Positions 48,273 to 57,793 of a stretch of DNA of 64,000 nucleotides are shown in pieces. The DNA is from Actinomycetota bacterium. Lineage in GTDB: Bacteria; Actinomycetota; Actinomycetes; S36-B12; CAIYMF01. A program made the position numbers and the translations under genes. Where the stretch lies: the NCBI GenBank assembly GCA_020161245.1, contig JAIUOK010000022.1, forward strand, positions 1 through 64,000. The letters are read 5' to 3'. A model generated the notes under the pieces. That model had not been told where the DNA came from, did not search any database, and saw only the letters and a list, made by a program, of their open reading frames with translations. Position 1 is the first letter of the stretch. Every line of letters begins with the position of its first letter.

Positions 48273-48653
48273 CTACTTCTTGCCGGCCTTCTTCTTGCCG
48301 GCCACGGTCTTCTTGGGACCCTTGCGGGTGCGCGCGTTGGTGTGCGTGCGCTGGCCGCGGACCGGGAGGCCGCGACGGTGGCGAAGACCCTGGTAGCAGC
48401 CGATCTCCACCTTGCGGCGGATGTCCGCGGCGACCTCGCGACGGAGGTCGCCCTCGGTCTTGAAGTTGGCCTCGAGGTAGTCGCGCAGCTTGATGAGGTC
48501 GTCGTCGCTCAGGTCGCGGACGCGGACGTCCGGGCTGACGCCGGTGGCCTGCAGGGTCTGCGCGGCACGAGTCTTGCCGATGCCGTAGATGTAGGTAAGC
48601 GCAACCTCGAGCCGCTTCTCGCGGGGGAGGTCGACGCCGACGAGACGTGCCAT
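48273..48653 (-). CDS. rpsM: 30S ribosomal protein S13
   Basis: A 126-residue S13 of the small-subunit head, contacting tRNA and L5. [20 protein letters not shown], the helix-two-turn-helix [13 protein letters not shown] and [20 protein letters not shown] are canonical. The ATG at 48653 is the family start; an in-frame ATG seven codons upstream is less likely. The tail is lysine-rich. Confidence 0.97.
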   Translation of the reverse strand: MARLVGVDLPREKRLEVALTYIYGIGKTRAAQTLQATGVSPDVRVRDLSDDDLIKLRDYLEANFKTEGDLRREVAADIRRKVEIGCYQGLRHRRGLPVRGQRTHTNARTRKGPKKTVAGKKKAGKK

Positions 48654-48721
48654 GTGCGTGCGTTCTCTTCTCATGTTGTCCGGAGGTCTGGCAGCGGTAC
48701 CGGTCCCACCCGCCGGTGGGT

Positions 48722-48741
48722 CCTCGGCCTCCGGGCCGAGG
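48722..48741 (-). other. Intercistronic hairpin between rpmJ and rpsM
   Basis: Perfect 8-bp arms CCTCGGCC / GGCCGAGG (48722-48729 and 48734-48741) in the 190-bp gap, with a smaller CCCACC/GGTGGG stem at about 48706-48721. The gap has no gene; a leader or attenuator for rpsM onwards is possible. Confidence 0.4.
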
Positions 48742-48843
48742 GTGTCGTCCCGCGCGCGGCACGTAGGCAGCGCAGGGGTCGGGTACTGCTGTCTTGCTCG
48801 GGTCGTGCGGGGTCGTGCATCGCCGGCCGGGGCCGGCGGGCGA

Positions 48844-48957
48844 TCAGCCCTGGCGCTGCTTGTGGCGCGGGTTCTCGCAGATGACCATGACGCGGCCGTG
48901 GCGGCGGATCACCTTGCACTTGTCGCAGATCTTCTTGACGCTCGGGTTGACCTTCAT
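48844..48957 (-). CDS. rpmJ: 50S ribosomal protein L36, zinc-binding form
   Basis: A 37-residue L36, read directly from the - strand: [20 protein letters not shown] and then [17 protein letters not shown]. The zinc ligands Cys11, Cys14, Cys27 and His32 are present, so it is the C+ form. Length is exactly standard. Placed between infA and rpsM as in most bacteria. Confidence 0.97.
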   Translation of the reverse strand: MKVNPSVKKICDKCKVIRRHGRVMVICENPRHKQRQG

Positions 48958-49096
48958 CGATCTCTCCACGGGTGCTCGTGCCAGGCGCGGGCGCCCGTGC
49001 TGCTCGTGTTGGACAGTGCGTGTTCGGGTGGTGCTGCGGAGCGGTGGTGCTGTCGTGCGACGACCGTCCGGGCCGCGCAGGCAGCCCGGGGTGCGG

Positions 49097-49318
49097 TCAC
49101 TTGTAGCGGTAGACGATCCGGCCGCGGGTCAGGTCGTAGGGCGAGAGCTCCACGACGACCCGGTCGTCGGGAAGGATTCGGATGTAGTGCATCCGCATCT
49201 TCCCGCTGATGTGCGCAAGCACCTTGTGCCCGTTGTCGAGCTCCACCCGGAACATCGCGTTCGGGAGGGACTCGATGATCGTGCCTTCGAGCTCGATGGC
49301 ACCGTCCTTCTTGGGCAT
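49097..49318 (-). CDS. infA: Translation initiation factor IF-1
   Basis: A 73-residue S1/OB-fold factor that occupies the A-site during initiation. [40 protein letters not shown] and the terminal [12 protein letters not shown] are canonical. A GAGG lies a few bases before the ATG. It begins the infA-rpmJ-rpsM-rpsK-rpsD-rpoA-rplQ-truA series; the 243-bp gap before it holds a candidate promoter. Confidence 0.98.
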   Translation of the reverse strand: MPKKDGAIELEGTIIESLPNAMFRVELDNGHKVLAHISGKMRMHYIRILPDDRVVVELSPYDLTRGRIVYRYK

Positions 49319-49464
49319 GTCCTCGCACTTCGTCCGTGTCGGCTGTGGTTTCCTTGCTGCGCCCCTGGTGGGGCCGGCTGCCGGTTCGGCCCGCGCAGCA
49401 CCGACCCGGACCGCGAGGTCCGGACGAGGGCGTGCGCAGGCGCGACTCGACGAGCCGAGGGACG

Positions 49465-49495
49465 AGTCTACGTCAGGAAGCGCCGCGAGCGTTAA
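49465..49495 (-). promoter_or_regulatory. Candidate infA promoter
   Basis: On the - strand TAGACT (49470-49465) fits the -10 pattern; TTAACG (49495-49490) is a possible -35 at a long 19-bp spacing. The 49319-49561 gap otherwise shows no gene. Confidence 0.4.
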
Positions 49496-49561
49496 TCCGG
49501 TGATCTTGGTCCGCGGGGACCTGTGAGCGGTCCACAGGCATCCGGTCCGTCCGGATATCGG

Positions 49562-50398
49562 TCAGTGACGCGTGGCGGCGGGCGACGCCACCCCGAGCTC
49601 GGCGAAGCGGGCCGCTCCGCCGTCGATCGCCGTGAGCACCCACGGGCCCTCCGCCGTGACCGCGACCGTGTGCTCCCAGTGGCAGGCGCGGCCGCCGTCG
49701 GTCGTCACAACCGTCCAGTCGTCGGCCAGGGTTCGGGTGTGGCGGCTGCCGGCGCAGACCATCGGCTCGACCGCGAGGGCCATCCCCACCACCAGCTGCG
49801 GGCTCTTGCCGCCGTGGTCGTAGTTGGGGACGTTGGGCTCCATGTGCATCGAGGTGCCGATGCCGTGGCCGACGTACTCCTCGACGATGCCGTAGCTCTC
49901 CCCCGCGGGCTGGCTTCGCACGCTCGACTCCACGGCGACGCCGATGTCGCGGACCGAGCCGCCCGCCACTGCCGCGGCGAGGCCGCGCCACAGGGCCTCC
50001 TCGGTCACCCGTGACAGCTCGAGGGAAGCGGCGTCGACGTCGCCCACGCCCACAGTGATCGCCGCGTCGCCGTGCCATCCGGACAGGATCGCGCCGCAGT
50101 CGATCGAGATCTGATCGCCGTCCTGCAGCACGCGGTCGCCGGGGATGCCGTGCACGACCTCGTCGTTGACCGAGGTGCAGATGCTGGCCGGGTAGCCGTG
50201 GTAGCCCAGGAACGAGGGCACCGCGCCGTGCGAGCGGATCGACTCCTCGGCGAGGGCGTCGAGCTCACGGGTGCTGATGCCGGGGCGCACGCTCTCGCGC
50301 AGCAGCTCGAGGGTGCGGCCCACGACGAGCCCCGCCTCACGCATGAGCAGGATCTGCTCGGGCGTCTTGACCTCGATGCGGTCCTTGCGGCGGAACAT
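49562..50398 (-). CDS. map: Methionine aminopeptidase, type I
   Basis: A 278-residue metallopeptidase that removes initiator methionine. The pita-bread fold motifs are GYPASICTSVNDEVVHGIPG, ISIDCGAILSGWHGDAAITV (two Asp ligands), EEYVGHGIGTSMHMEPNVPN (His ligand) and MALAVEPMVC plus WEHTVAVT (Glu ligands). No N-terminal SH3-binding extension of the longer type is present. It follows adk by 19 bp in the secY-adk-map unit. Confidence 0.97.
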   Translation of the reverse strand: MFRRKDRIEVKTPEQILLMREAGLVVGRTLELLRESVRPGISTRELDALAEESIRSHGAVPSFLGYHGYPASICTSVNDEVVHGIPGDRVLQDGDQISIDCGAILSGWHGDAAITVGVGDVDAASLELSRVTEEALWRGLAAAVAGGSVRDIGVAVESSVRSQPAGESYGIVEEYVGHGIGTSMHMEPNVPNYDHGGKSPQLVVGMALAVEPMVCAGSRHTRTLADDWTVVTTDGGRACHWEHTVAVTAEGPWVLTAIDGGAARFAELGVASPAATRH

Positions 50399-50417
50399 GG
50401 CAGAGAGGGAGGAGGGC

Positions 50418-50984
50418 TCAGACGCCGAGCGCGCCGAGCACGCGGGCGGTGACGTCCTCGACCGAGCCCATGCCGTCGACCTTGACCAGCAGGCCCTGGC
50501 CCTCGTACGCGTCGATGAGCGGGGCGGTCTGCTCGAAATACACCTCGAGCCGGCGGCGGATGACTTCCTCGGTGTCGTCGGAGCGGCCCTGCTCGGCTGC
50601 GCGCTTGGTCAGGCGGCCCACGACCTCGTCGACGTCGACAGTGAGCTCGACGACCTTCTCCAGCGAGCGGCCCTGCTCGGCCAGGATGCCCGCGAGCTCC
50701 TCGACCTGGGCCACCGTGCGGGGGTAGCCGTCGAGCAGGAAGCCCGGTGCGGCGTCGGGCTCGGCGAGGCGGTCGCGCACCATCGCGTTGGTGACCGAGT
50801 CCGGCACGTATTCGCCGGCGTCCATGTAGCGCTTGGCCTCGACGCCGAGCGGCGTCCCCTGGGACACGTTCGCGCGGAAGATGTCGCCAGTCGAGATGTG
50901 CGGGATCCCGAGGCGCGCCGCGACGACCGCCGCCTGCGTGCCCTTGCCGGCACCGGGCGGACCCATGAGGACGACTGTGGTCAT
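50418..50984 (-). CDS. adk: Adenylate kinase, short form
   Basis: A 188-residue kinase balancing AMP, ADP and ATP. P-loop [19 protein letters not shown]-site [19 protein letters not shown] and [12 protein letters not shown] are present. The lid is the short actinobacterial type without zinc cysteines. The ATG at 50984 overlaps the secY stop by four bases (ATGA), which fixes the start. Confidence 0.97.
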   Translation of the reverse strand: MTTVVLMGPPGAGKGTQAAVVAARLGIPHISTGDIFRANVSQGTPLGVEAKRYMDAGEYVPDSVTNAMVRDRLAEPDAAPGFLLDGYPRTVAQVEELAGILAEQGRSLEKVVELTVDVDEVVGRLTKRAAEQGRSDDTEEVIRRRLEVYFEQTAPLIDAYEGQGLLVKVDGMGSVEDVTARVLGALGV

Positions 50985-52276
50985 CGCAAGAACCCCTCGT
51001 AGTTGCGCTGCTGGAGCTGGGACTCGATCTGCTTCACCGTATCGAGGCCCACTCCCACCATGATCAGCAGGCTGGTGCCGCCGAACACGAAGCGCTGTCC
51101 GACCCCGAGGAAGTCGAAGGCGATGAAGGGGATGATCGCGATGGTGGCCAGGTAGAGCGAGCCCGGCAGCGTCAGCCGCGTCAGCACGTAGTCGAGGTAG
51201 TCCGCAGTCGGCTTGCCCGCGCGGATGCCCGGGATGAAGCCGCCGTAGGACTTCATGTTGTCGGCGACCTCGACGGGGTTGAACGTGATCGCCACGTAGA
51301 AGTACGCGAAGAAGATGATGAGGACGAAGTACACGACGAAGTACGCCGGCTCCGTGCCGTTCTGCAGGTTGGCCAGGATCCACTGCGCCACAGCGCCGTC
51401 GGCGCCGGTGATCTGCACCAGCAGCTGAGGCACGTAGAGCAGCGACGACGCGAAGATGACCGGGATGACGCCGGCCATGTTGACCTTGAGCGGGATGTAG
51501 GTGCTCGTGCCGCCGTACATCCGGCGGCCGACCATCCGCTTGGCGTACTGCACGGGGATGCGCCGCTGCGCCTGCTCCACGAACACGACGCCCGCGATGA
51601 TCGCGAAGCCGATCACGATGACGGTGGTGAAGGCGAACGGGCCGTTCACCGCCCAGATCTGGCCCATCTGGCCCGGGAACGTCGCGATGATCGAGGTGAA
51701 GATCAGCAGCGACATGCCGTTGCCGACGCCGCGGTCGGTGATGAGCTCGCCGAGCCACATGATGACGGCGGTACCGGCCGTCATCACGAAGATCATCGTG
51801 ATGACGAGGGTGACCGAGTCGTCGACGAGCAGCGGCTGGTTGCAGCCCTGGAAGAGGCGTCCGGGCACGCGCGCCAGGGCGATGATGCCCGTCGACTGCA
51901 GGATCGCCAGCGCCACGGTCAGGTAGCGGGTGTACTGGGTCAGCTGCTGCTGGCCCTGCTGCCCCTCCTGCCGCAGGCTCTCCAGGCGCGGGATCACCAC
52001 CGTGAGCAGCTGGATGATGATGCTCGCGGTGATGTAGGGCATGATCCCCAGCGCGAACACCGACAGCTGGAGCAGCGCTCCGCCGCTGAACAGGTTGATC
52101 AGGCCGTAGATCGAGTTGTCCTGGACCTGCTCGATGCACAGACGGATCGACTGGTAGTTCACACCGGGGGTCGGCACGATCGAGCCGAGCCGGAACAGCG
52201 TGATCATCCCGAGGGTGAACAGCAGCTTCTTGCGCAGGTCCGGCGTACGGAACGCCGACGCGAACGCGGAAAGCAC
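50981..52276 (-). CDS. secY: Preprotein translocase subunit SecY
   Basis: A 431-residue, ten-helix channel protein of the Sec translocon. Landmarks are the N-terminal [20 protein letters not shown], the plug region near [24 protein letters not shown] and the C-terminal cytoplasmic loop [23 protein letters not shown] at 52276 follows GGAGGGG. A terminator hairpin lies between rplO and secY, so secY-adk-map may be transcribed from its own promoter, with a possible -10 TAGGCT at 52400-52395 on the - strand. Confidence 0.97.
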   Translation of the reverse strand: MLSAFASAFRTPDLRKKLLFTLGMITLFRLGSIVPTPGVNYQSIRLCIEQVQDNSIYGLINLFSGGALLQLSVFALGIMPYITASIIIQLLTVVIPRLESLRQEGQQGQQQLTQYTRYLTVALAILQSTGIIALARVPGRLFQGCNQPLLVDDSVTLVITMIFVMTAGTAVIMWLGELITDRGVGNGMSLLIFTSIIATFPGQMGQIWAVNGPFAFTTVIVIGFAIIAGVVFVEQAQRRIPVQYAKRMVGRRMYGGTSTYIPLKVNMAGVIPVIFASSLLYVPQLLVQITGADGAVAQWILANLQNGTEPAYFVVYFVLIIFFAYFYVAITFNPVEVADNMKSYGGFIPGIRAGKPTADYLDYVLTRLTLPGSLYLATIAIIPFIAFDFLGVGQRFVFGGTSLLIMVGVGLDTVKQIESQLQQRNYEGFLR

Positions 52277-52414
52277 GGAGCCCCTCCTGGGTGGGCGCGG
52301 ATGCGCCCTCGAGTCGATCTGGGCCCGCGGACGCGCCGCGGGACAGGTGCTTGCGTGGACGTGCTGGCCGGCGGACGCATCCCCCGGCCCCGTGAGCCTA
52401 ACAGCCGAAAACGA

Positions 52415-52453
52415 AGGGGCGCCCCAGGCGTCGCGCGACGCCGGGACGCCCCT
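52415..52453 (-). terminator. Terminator between rplO and secY
   Basis: Arms 52415-52434 and 52435-52453 pair along their whole length with one wobble and one bulge. On the - strand they are followed by TTCGTTTTC, one of the few T-rich tails in the window. It should end the rplN-to-rplO transcript before secY. Confidence 0.75.
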
Positions 52454-52517
52454 CCGGGAGGTGGTGCAGCCTTCAGGACCGGGGTCCGTGGGCGGGTCGT
52501 GATGCGGGCCGGGCTCC

Positions 52518-52958
52518 TCAGAGCTCGGTGGCGGTGCCGCCCGCAGCGGCGATCTTGCTCTTGGCGGTCTCGGAGAACGCGTGGGCGCTCACCTGGACGG
52601 CCACCGAGATGTCGCCCTGGCCGAGGACCTTGACCGGCTGGTTCTTGCGGACCGCGCCGGCAGCGACCAGCTCGTCGACACCCACGGTGCCGCCCTGCGG
52701 GAACAGAGCGTTGAGCTGGGCGACGTTGACGACCTGGAACTCGACCTTGTTCGGGTTCTTGAAGCCCTTGAGCTTGGGCAGCCGCATGTGCAGCGGCATC
52801 TGCCCGCCCTCGAAGTTGGCGGGAACCTGGTAGCGGGCCTTGGTGCCCTTGGTACCGCGGCCGGCGGTCTTGCCCTTGCTCGCCTCACCGCGACCCACGC
52901 GGGTCTTGGCGGTCTTCGAGCCCGGGGCCGGGCGCAGGTGATGGACCTTGAGAGTCAT
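52518..52958 (-). CDS. rplO: 50S ribosomal protein L15
   Basis: A 146-residue L15, a late assembly protein of the large subunit. The Gly/Lys-rich start [20 protein letters not shown] with [19 protein letters not shown] and [20 protein letters not shown] are canonical. The ATG lies one base after the rpmD stop. Last gene of the spc group before a terminator. Confidence 0.97.
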   Translation of the reverse strand: MTLKVHHLRPAPGSKTAKTRVGRGEASKGKTAGRGTKGTKARYQVPANFEGGQMPLHMRLPKLKGFKNPNKVEFQVVNVAQLNALFPQGGTVGVDELVAAGAVRKNQPVKVLGQGDISVAVQVSAHAFSETAKSKIAAAGGTATEL

Positions 52959-52959
52959 G

Positions 52960-53142
52960 TCAGTCGACCTCCTCGACCTTGACGAGGTGGGAGACGACGT
53001 TGACCATCCCGCGGATCTCGGGACGGTCCTCCTTCACCACGACGTCGCCGATGCGCTTGAGACCGAGCGAGCGCAGCGAGTCGCGCTGGTTCTGCTTGCC
53101 GCCGATCTCCGACTTGAGCTGGGTGACCTTGAGGCGGGCCAT
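52960..53142 (-). CDS. rpmD: 50S ribosomal protein L30
   Basis: A 60-residue L30: [20 protein letters not shown], then [20 protein letters not shown] and [19 protein letters not shown]. Length is standard. The ATG shares one base with the rpsE stop (TGATG), so translation is coupled. Confidence 0.97.
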   Translation of the reverse strand: MARLKVTQLKSEIGGKQNQRDSLRSLGLKRIGDVVVKEDRPEIRGMVNVVSHLVKVEEVD

Positions 53143-53747
53143 CACGCACCCGTCCCAGCGGCCTGGGCACGCAGGAGCGCGGCCGGGGCGACGTCCTCGA
53201 GCGGGAGGCCGCGGCGGGCGGCGACCTGCTCCGGACGCTCGAGGCCCTTGAGGGCCGCGACCGTCGCGTGGACGATGTTGATCGCGTTGTCCGAGCCGAG
53301 CGACTTGCTCAGCACGTCGTGGACGCCGGCGCACTCGAGCACGGCGCGCACCGGGCCGCCGGCGATGACGCCGGTACCGGGAGCGGCCGGGCGGAGCAGC
53401 ACGACGCCAGCGGCGGCCTCGCCGGTGATCGGGTGCGGGATGGTGCCCTGGATACGGGGGACCTTGAAGAAGTTCTTCTTGGCCTCCTCGACACCCTTGG
53501 CGATCGCCGCGGGCACCTCCTTGGCCTTCCCGTAGCCGACGCCGACCGTGCCGTCGCCGTCGCCCACGACCACGAGGGCCGTGAAGCTGAACCGACGACC
53601 GCCCTTGACGACCTTGGCCACGCGGTTGATCGTGACGACGCGCTCGACGAAGGCGGACTTCTCCGCCGCGGGGCCCTTGCCGTCGCGACGGTCGCGACCC
53701 CGCTCGTTGCCGCCGGCGCCGCCTCCGCGGCGCTGGGCTGCAGCCAT
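53142..53747 (-). CDS. rpsE: 30S ribosomal protein S5
   Basis: A 201-residue S5 of the mRNA entry tunnel and decoding accuracy centre. It has a Gly/Arg-rich N-terminus of about 30 residues, then [40 protein letters not shown] and the C-terminal [20 protein letters not shown]. Coupled to rpmD by a one-base overlap. Confidence 0.97.
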   Translation of the reverse strand: MAAAQRRGGGAGGNERGRDRRDGKGPAAEKSAFVERVVTINRVAKVVKGGRRFSFTALVVVGDGDGTVGVGYGKAKEVPAAIAKGVEEAKKNFFKVPRIQGTIPHPITGEAAAGVVLLRPAAPGTGVIAGGPVRAVLECAGVHDVLSKSLGSDNAINIVHATVAALKGLERPEQVAARRGLPLEDVAPAALLRAQAAGTGA

Positions 53748-53779
53748 GACTACCTCTTCCTTCGAATCCGTCGTTCGCG

Positions 53780-54160
53780 TCAGAACGCGAGGCCGCCCTC
53801 GCGGGCGCCGTCAGCGAGGGCCGCGACGCGGCCGTGGTACTTGTTGCCGCCACGGTCGAACACGACCGTGTCGATGCCGGCCGACTTCGCGCGCTGGGCC
53901 ACCAGCTCGCCGACCTTCTTGGCCTTGGCGCTCTTGTCGCCGTCGAACGCACGGAGGTCGGCCTCCATGGTCGAGGCGGACGCGAGCGTGGTGCCGGCGC
54001 TGTCGTCGACCACCTGCACGAACAGGTGGCGCGTCGACCGCGAGACGACGAGACGCGGACGGACCGCGGTGCCGTGGACCTTCTTGCGGACCCGGGTGTG
54101 ACGGCGCTTGCGCGCGACCGCCTTCTTGTTGCCCGAGCCGAGCTTCGCGACGATGGACAT
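53780..54160 (-). CDS. rplR: 50S ribosomal protein L18
   Basis: A 126-residue L18, a 5S rRNA-binding protein. [40 protein letters not shown] and [20 protein letters not shown] are canonical. It lies three bases after rplF. Confidence 0.97.
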   Translation of the reverse strand: MSIVAKLGSGNKKAVARKRRHTRVRKKVHGTAVRPRLVVSRSTRHLFVQVVDDSAGTTLASASTMEADLRAFDGDKSAKAKKVGELVAQRAKSAGIDTVVFDRGGNKYHGRVAALADGAREGGLAF

Positions 54161-54163
54161 GGC

Positions 54164-54703
54164 TTACTTGCCCGCCTTTCCGGCCTTGCGGCGGATGACC
54201 TCGCCGGCGTAGCGCACGCCCTTGCCCTTGTAGGGGTCGGGCTTGCGGAGCTTGCGCAGGTTGGCGGCGACCTCGCCGACCTTCTGCTTGTCGATGCCCG
54301 CGACCGAGAACTTGGTGGGGGTCTCGACGGCGAACGAGATGCCCTCCGGCGCCTCGACCACGATCGGGTGCGAGTAGCCGAGAGCGAACTCCAGGGCGGT
54401 GCCCTTGGCGGCGACGCGGTAACCGGTGCCGGAGATCTCGAGGGCCTTGGAGTAGCCCTCGGTGACGCCGGTGACCATGTTGGCGACCAGGGTGCGGGTG
54501 AGCCCGTGCAGCGAGCGCGAGAGGCGCTCGTCGTTGGGGCGCGAGACCTGCAGCGTGCCGTCCTCGTCCTTGGCGACGGTGATCGGCGCGGCGACCTCGT
54601 GGGTGAGCGTGCCCTTGGGGCCCTTCACCGTGACGGTCGAGCCGTCGATGTCGACGGTGACGCCGGACGGGACGGAGATGGGCAGGCGACCGATGCGCGA
54701 CAT
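54164..54703 (-). CDS. rplF: 50S ribosomal protein L6
   Basis: A 179-residue L6 located at the base of the stalk near the factor-binding site. [32 protein letters not shown] and the C-terminal [20 protein letters not shown] are canonical. It lies 17 bp after rpsH. Confidence 0.97.
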   Translation of the reverse strand: MSRIGRLPISVPSGVTVDIDGSTVTVKGPKGTLTHEVAAPITVAKDEDGTLQVSRPNDERLSRSLHGLTRTLVANMVTGVTEGYSKALEISGTGYRVAAKGTALEFALGYSHPIVVEAPEGISFAVETPTKFSVAGIDKQKVGEVAANLRKLRKPDPYKGKGVRYAGEVIRRKAGKAGK

Positions 54704-54720
54704 GCTTCTACTCCTTCCCG

Positions 54721-55119
54721 TTACCAGACGTAGGCGAGGACTTCCCCGCCCACACCCTGCTTGGCGGCCTGCTTGTCGGTCAGCAGGCCGGACGACGTCG
54801 AGATGATCGCGACACCGAGGCCACCGAGGACCTTGGGCAGCGAGGTGCTCTTCGCGTAGACGCGAAGGCCAGGCTTCGACACGCGGCGGACGCCGGCGAT
54901 CGAGCGCTCCCGGCTGGGGCCGAACTTGAGGTCGAGCACGAGGCTCTTGCCGACCTCGGCGTCCTCGACACGCCAGCCGCCGATGTAGCCCTCCTGCTTG
55001 AGGATCTCGGCGATCCCCGCCTTGATCTTGGAGTGCGGCATCGCGACCGTGTCGTGGTACGCCGTGTTGGCGTTGCGCAGACGCGTGAGCATGTCTGCGA
55101 TCGGGTCAGTCATCGTCAT
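54721..55119 (-). CDS. rpsH: 30S ribosomal protein S8
   Basis: A 132-residue S8, a primary 16S rRNA-binding protein and, in some bacteria, translational repressor of the spc operon. [37 protein letters not shown] and the final [20 protein letters not shown] are canonical. ATG at 55119 and the ATG two codons later (55113) are both possible starts. Confidence 0.97.
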   Translation of the reverse strand: MTMTDPIADMLTRLRNANTAYHDTVAMPHSKIKAGIAEILKQEGYIGGWRVEDAEVGKSLVLDLKFGPSRERSIAGVRRVSKPGLRVYAKSTSLPKVLGGLGVAIISTSSGLLTDKQAAKQGVGGEVLAYVW

Positions 55120-55189
55120 GGCCAGACGGCCTCTCTCACCGTGGTATCCGGCTCGTCAGTCGAGCCCGGACCTGCGGCGTAGTAGTGGA

Positions 55190-55375
55190 TTACCAGCTGC
55201 TCTTGGTGATGCCGGGGAGCTCACCGCGGTGGGCCATCTCGCGCAGGCACACGCGGCAGAGGCCGAACTTGCGGTACACCGAGTGCGGGCGCCCGCAGCG
55301 CTGGCAGCGGGTGTAGCCGCGGACGGCGAACTTCGGCTTCTTGTTCGCCTTGTTGATCAGAGCGGTCTTCGCCAC
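55190..55375 (-). CDS. rpsZ: 30S ribosomal protein S14, type Z (zinc)
   Basis: A 61-residue S14 of the short zinc type: [20 protein letters not shown] then [20 protein letters not shown] and [20 protein letters not shown]. Zinc cysteines are Cys24, Cys27, Cys40 and Cys43. GTG at 55375 lies two bases after the rplE stop region, consistent with coupling. A zinc-free S14 paralogue, common in actinobacteria, would be elsewhere. Confidence 0.97.
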   Translation of the reverse strand: MAKTALINKANKKPKFAVRGYTRCQRCGRPHSVYRKFGLCRVCLREMAHRGELPGITKSSW

Positions 55376-55377
55376 GG

Positions 55378-55947
55378 TCAGTTCTCCTTGAACGGGAAGC
55401 CGAGCTGCTTGAGCAGCGCGCGGCCCTCGGCGTCGTTGGTGGCCGTGGTGACCACGGTGATGTCCATGCCGCGCACGCGGTCGATGGAGTCCTGGTCGAT
55501 CTCGTGGAACATCGACTGCTCGTTGAGACCGAAGGTGTAGTTGCCGCGGCCGTCGAACTGGGTGCCGGACAGGCCGCGGAAGTCGCGGATGCGCGGCAGG
55601 GCCACCGACAGCAGGCGGTCGAGGAACTCCCACATGCGGTCGCCGCGCAGCGTGACGTGCGCGCCGATCGGCATGCCCTCGCGCAGCTTGAACTGCGCGA
55701 TCGACTTGCGGGCCTTGGTGACCTGCGGCTTCTGGCCGGTGATCGCGGCGAGGTCCTTGATGGCGCCCTCGATGAGCTTCGAGTCGCGAGCAGCCTCGCC
55801 GACGCCCATGTTCACGACGACCTTGACCAGGCCGGGCACCTGCATGACGTTGGCGTAGCCGAACTCCTCGAGCAGCGCCGGCGAGATCTCCTCGCGGTAG
55901 CGCGTCTTGAGGCGCGGCTGCACCTTCTCGGTGGTGGTGGCAGTCAT
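55378..55947 (-). CDS. rplE: 50S ribosomal protein L5
   Basis: A 189-residue L5 that binds 5S rRNA and touches P-site t[60 protein letters not shown] and the [20 protein letters not shown] block near the end are canonical. The ATG shares one base with the rplX stop (TGATG). Confidence 0.97.
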   Translation of the reverse strand: MTATTTEKVQPRLKTRYREEISPALLEEFGYANVMQVPGLVKVVVNMGVGEAARDSKLIEGAIKDLAAITGQKPQVTKARKSIAQFKLREGMPIGAHVTLRGDRMWEFLDRLLSVALPRIRDFRGLSGTQFDGRGNYTFGLNEQSMFHEIDQDSIDRVRGMDITVVTTATNDAEGRALLKQLGFPFKEN

Positions 55948-56309
55948 CAGATGTCCTTACCGGTGCGCTTGCTGACGCGCACGGAACGCGAGGTCTCGTA
56001 CGACGTGCCGTCGGGGCGGTTCTTGGTGACCGTCTCGCGGCGGTAGCCGACGCGGGTGGGGCGGTTGTCGCTGGGGTCCACGAGCATCACGTTCGAGACG
56101 TGGATCGGGGCTTCCTGCGTGACGATGCCGCCGGTCTTCGCGCCGCGGGTCGTCTGGCCGACCTTGGTGTGCTTCTTGATCCGGTTGACGCCCTCGACGA
56201 GGACCTTGTCGGACTCCGGCAGCACGGCGATGACCTTGCCCTGCACGCCCTTGTCCTTGCCGGTGATGACCTGGACCAGGTCGCCCTTCTTGATGTGGAG
56301 GCCAGCCAT
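55947..56309 (-). CDS. rplX: 50S ribosomal protein L24
   Basis: A 120-residue L24, an assembly initiator with an N-terminal KOW motif: [20 protein letters not shown] then [20 protein letters not shown]. The C-terminus is basic. ATG at 56309 has GGAGG nine bases before it; a GTG two codons earlier overlaps the rplN stop and cannot be excluded. Confidence 0.96.
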   Translation of the reverse strand: MAGLHIKKGDLVQVITGKDKGVQGKVIAVLPESDKVLVEGVNRIKKHTKVGQTTRGAKTGGIVTQEAPIHVSNVMLVDPSDNRPTRVGYRRETVTKNRPDGTSYETSRSVRVSKRTGKDI

Positions 56310-56311
56310 GA

Positions 56312-56680
56312 TCACAGCACCTCCGGGGCGAGCGAGATGATCTTCATGAAGCGCTTCTCGCGCAGCTCGCGGCCGACCGGGCCGAAGATGCGGGTACCGC
56401 GGGGCTCGCCGTCGTTCTTGAGGATGACGGCGGCGTTCTCGTCGAAGCGGATGTACGAGCCGTCCAGCCGCCGGCGCTCCTTCTTCGTGCGCACGACGAC
56501 GGCCTTGACGACGTCACCCTTCTTGACGTTGCCACCGGGGATCGCGTCCTTCACGGTGGCGACGATGACGTCGCCGATGCCCGCGTAGCGCCGACCGGAG
56601 CCACCGAGCACACGGATGCAGAGGATCTCCTTGGCACCCGTGTTGTCGGCGACGCGCAGTCGCGACTCCTGCTGGATCAC
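56312..56680 (-). CDS. rplN: 50S ribosomal protein L14
   Basis: A 122-residue L14 at the subunit interface. [40 protein letters not shown] and [20 protein letters not shown] are canonical. GTG at 56680 follows GGAGA. It heads the spc group behind a promoter at 56775-56803. Confidence 0.97.
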   Translation of the reverse strand: MIQQESRLRVADNTGAKEILCIRVLGGSGRRYAGIGDVIVATVKDAIPGGNVKKGDVVKAVVVRTKKERRRLDGSYIRFDENAAVILKNDGEPRGTRIFGPVGRELREKRFMKIISLAPEVL

Positions 56681-56774
56681 GTGAGTGTCTCCTGTTGTCG
56701 CGCCGGTTCTCGGTCTCCCGAGCCTGGCGGAACGGATGGTTGGTGCGGTCCGCGACGCTGCGCCGGACCTGGTG

Positions 56775-56803
56775 AGTCTAGTCGGCCCTCGCGCGAGGGC
56801 CAA
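56775..56803 (-). promoter_or_regulatory. Promoter for the rplN (spc) group
   Basis: On the - strand TTGGCC (56803-56798), exactly 17 bp, and TAGACT (56780-56775). The spacer is largely the 18-bp palindrome GGCCCTCGCGCGAGGGCC (56784-56801), which could be an operator. The leader to rplN is about 90 bases. Confidence 0.65.
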
Positions 56804-56810
56804 AACTCGT

Positions 56811-56847
56811 GATCATGGCCGGCCCCGGACGGAGCCGGCCATCGATC
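56811..56847 (-). terminator. Terminator behind rpsQ
   Basis: Arms 56811-56823 and 56834-56847 pair with a single bulged base around a ten-base loop, nine bases past the rpsQ stop. On the - strand ACGAGTTTTGG follows, giving a short T-run. It separates the S10 group from the spc group. Confidence 0.72.
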
Positions 56848-56856
56848 GCTTCGGGC

Positions 56857-57150
56857 CTACTTGGCCTTCTCGAGGATCTCCACCACGCGCCAGCGCTTGG
56901 TCGCCGACAGCGGGCGGGTCTCCATGAGCAGGACCTTGTCGCCGATACCGGCGGCGTTGGCCTCGTCGTGGGCGTGCAGCTTGGACGTGCGGCGCACGAC
57001 CTTGCCGTACAGCGGGTGCTTGAAGCGGTCCTCGACGGCGACGACGACGGTCTTGTCCATCTTGTCGCTGACGACGTAGCCCTCACGGACCTTGCGGAAG
57101 CCGCGGGGCTCGGTGGAGTTGTCGGTCACAGCCTTCTCGTTCTCGCTCAC
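56857..57150 (-). CDS. rpsQ: 30S ribosomal protein S17
   Basis: A 97-residue S17, a 16S rRNA-binding OB-fold protein. After an N-terminal extension of about 20 residues come [40 protein letters not shown] and [23 protein letters not shown] at 57150 overlaps the rpmC stop by four bases. Confidence 0.97.
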   Translation of the reverse strand: MSENEKAVTDNSTEPRGFRKVREGYVVSDKMDKTVVVAVEDRFKHPLYGKVVRRTSKLHAHDEANAAGIGDKVLLMETRPLSATKRWRVVEILEKAK

Positions 57151-57371
57151 GCCGCACCCACCGGGGTGATGCCGAGCTCGCGCTCGCGCATGATCGTGTA
57201 GATCCGGGCGATGTCGGTGCGGACGGCGCGCAGCCGGCCGTGGCTCTCCAGCTGGCCGGTGGCCGCCTGGAAACGCAGGTTGAACAGCTCGGCCTTGGCC
57301 TCGCGCAGCTTCTCGACGAGCTCGTCGTCGGTAAGACCGCGGAGCTCCGCCGGCTTGGTACCGGTCGCCAT
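57147..57371 (-). CDS. rpmC: 50S ribosomal protein L29
   Basis: A 74-residue L29 near the exit tunnel. [20 protein letters not shown] then [20 protein letters not shown] and [20 protein letters not shown] are canonical. The ATG shares one base with the rplP stop (TGATG) and the stop overlaps rpsQ. Confidence 0.97.
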   Translation of the reverse strand: MATGTKPAELRGLTDDELVEKLREAKAELFNLRFQAATGQLESHGRLRAVRTDIARIYTIMRERELGITPVGAA

Positions 57372-57790
57372 CAGATGTCACCTGCCTCGCGCCGGACGAT
57401 CCGGCACTTCATCGGGAGCTTGTGCGCGGCGCGGGTGAGCGCCTCGCGTGCCACGGTCTCGTTCGGGAACGACAGCTCGAACATGACGCGGCCGGGCTTG
57501 ACGTTGGCGACCCACCACTCCGGCGAGCCCTTGCCGGAGCCCATGCGGGTCTCGGCGGGCTTCTTGGTGATCGGGCGGTCCGGGTAGATCGTGATCCAGA
57601 CCTTGCCGCCACGCCGGATGTGGCGCGTGATGGCGATACGGGCGGACTCGATCTGACGGTTGGTCACGTAGGCCGGCTCGAGCGCCTGCAGCCCGTACTG
57701 GCCCCACGTCACCTCGGTGCCGCCCTTGGCGGCGCCGGTGCGGTCGGGGTGGTGCTGCTTGCGGTGCTTGACCCTGCGGGGGATCAGCAT
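57371..57790 (-). CDS. rplP: 50S ribosomal protein L16
   Basis: A 139-residue L16 close to the A-site tRNA elbow. [40 protein letters not shown] and [20 protein letters not shown] are canonical. It lies three bases after rpsC. Confidence 0.97.
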   Translation of the reverse strand: MLIPRRVKHRKQHHPDRTGAAKGGTEVTWGQYGLQALEPAYVTNRQIESARIAITRHIRRGGKVWITIYPDRPITKKPAETRMGSGKGSPEWWVANVKPGRVMFELSFPNETVAREALTRAAHKLPMKCRIVRREAGDI

Positions 57791-57793
57791 CGG

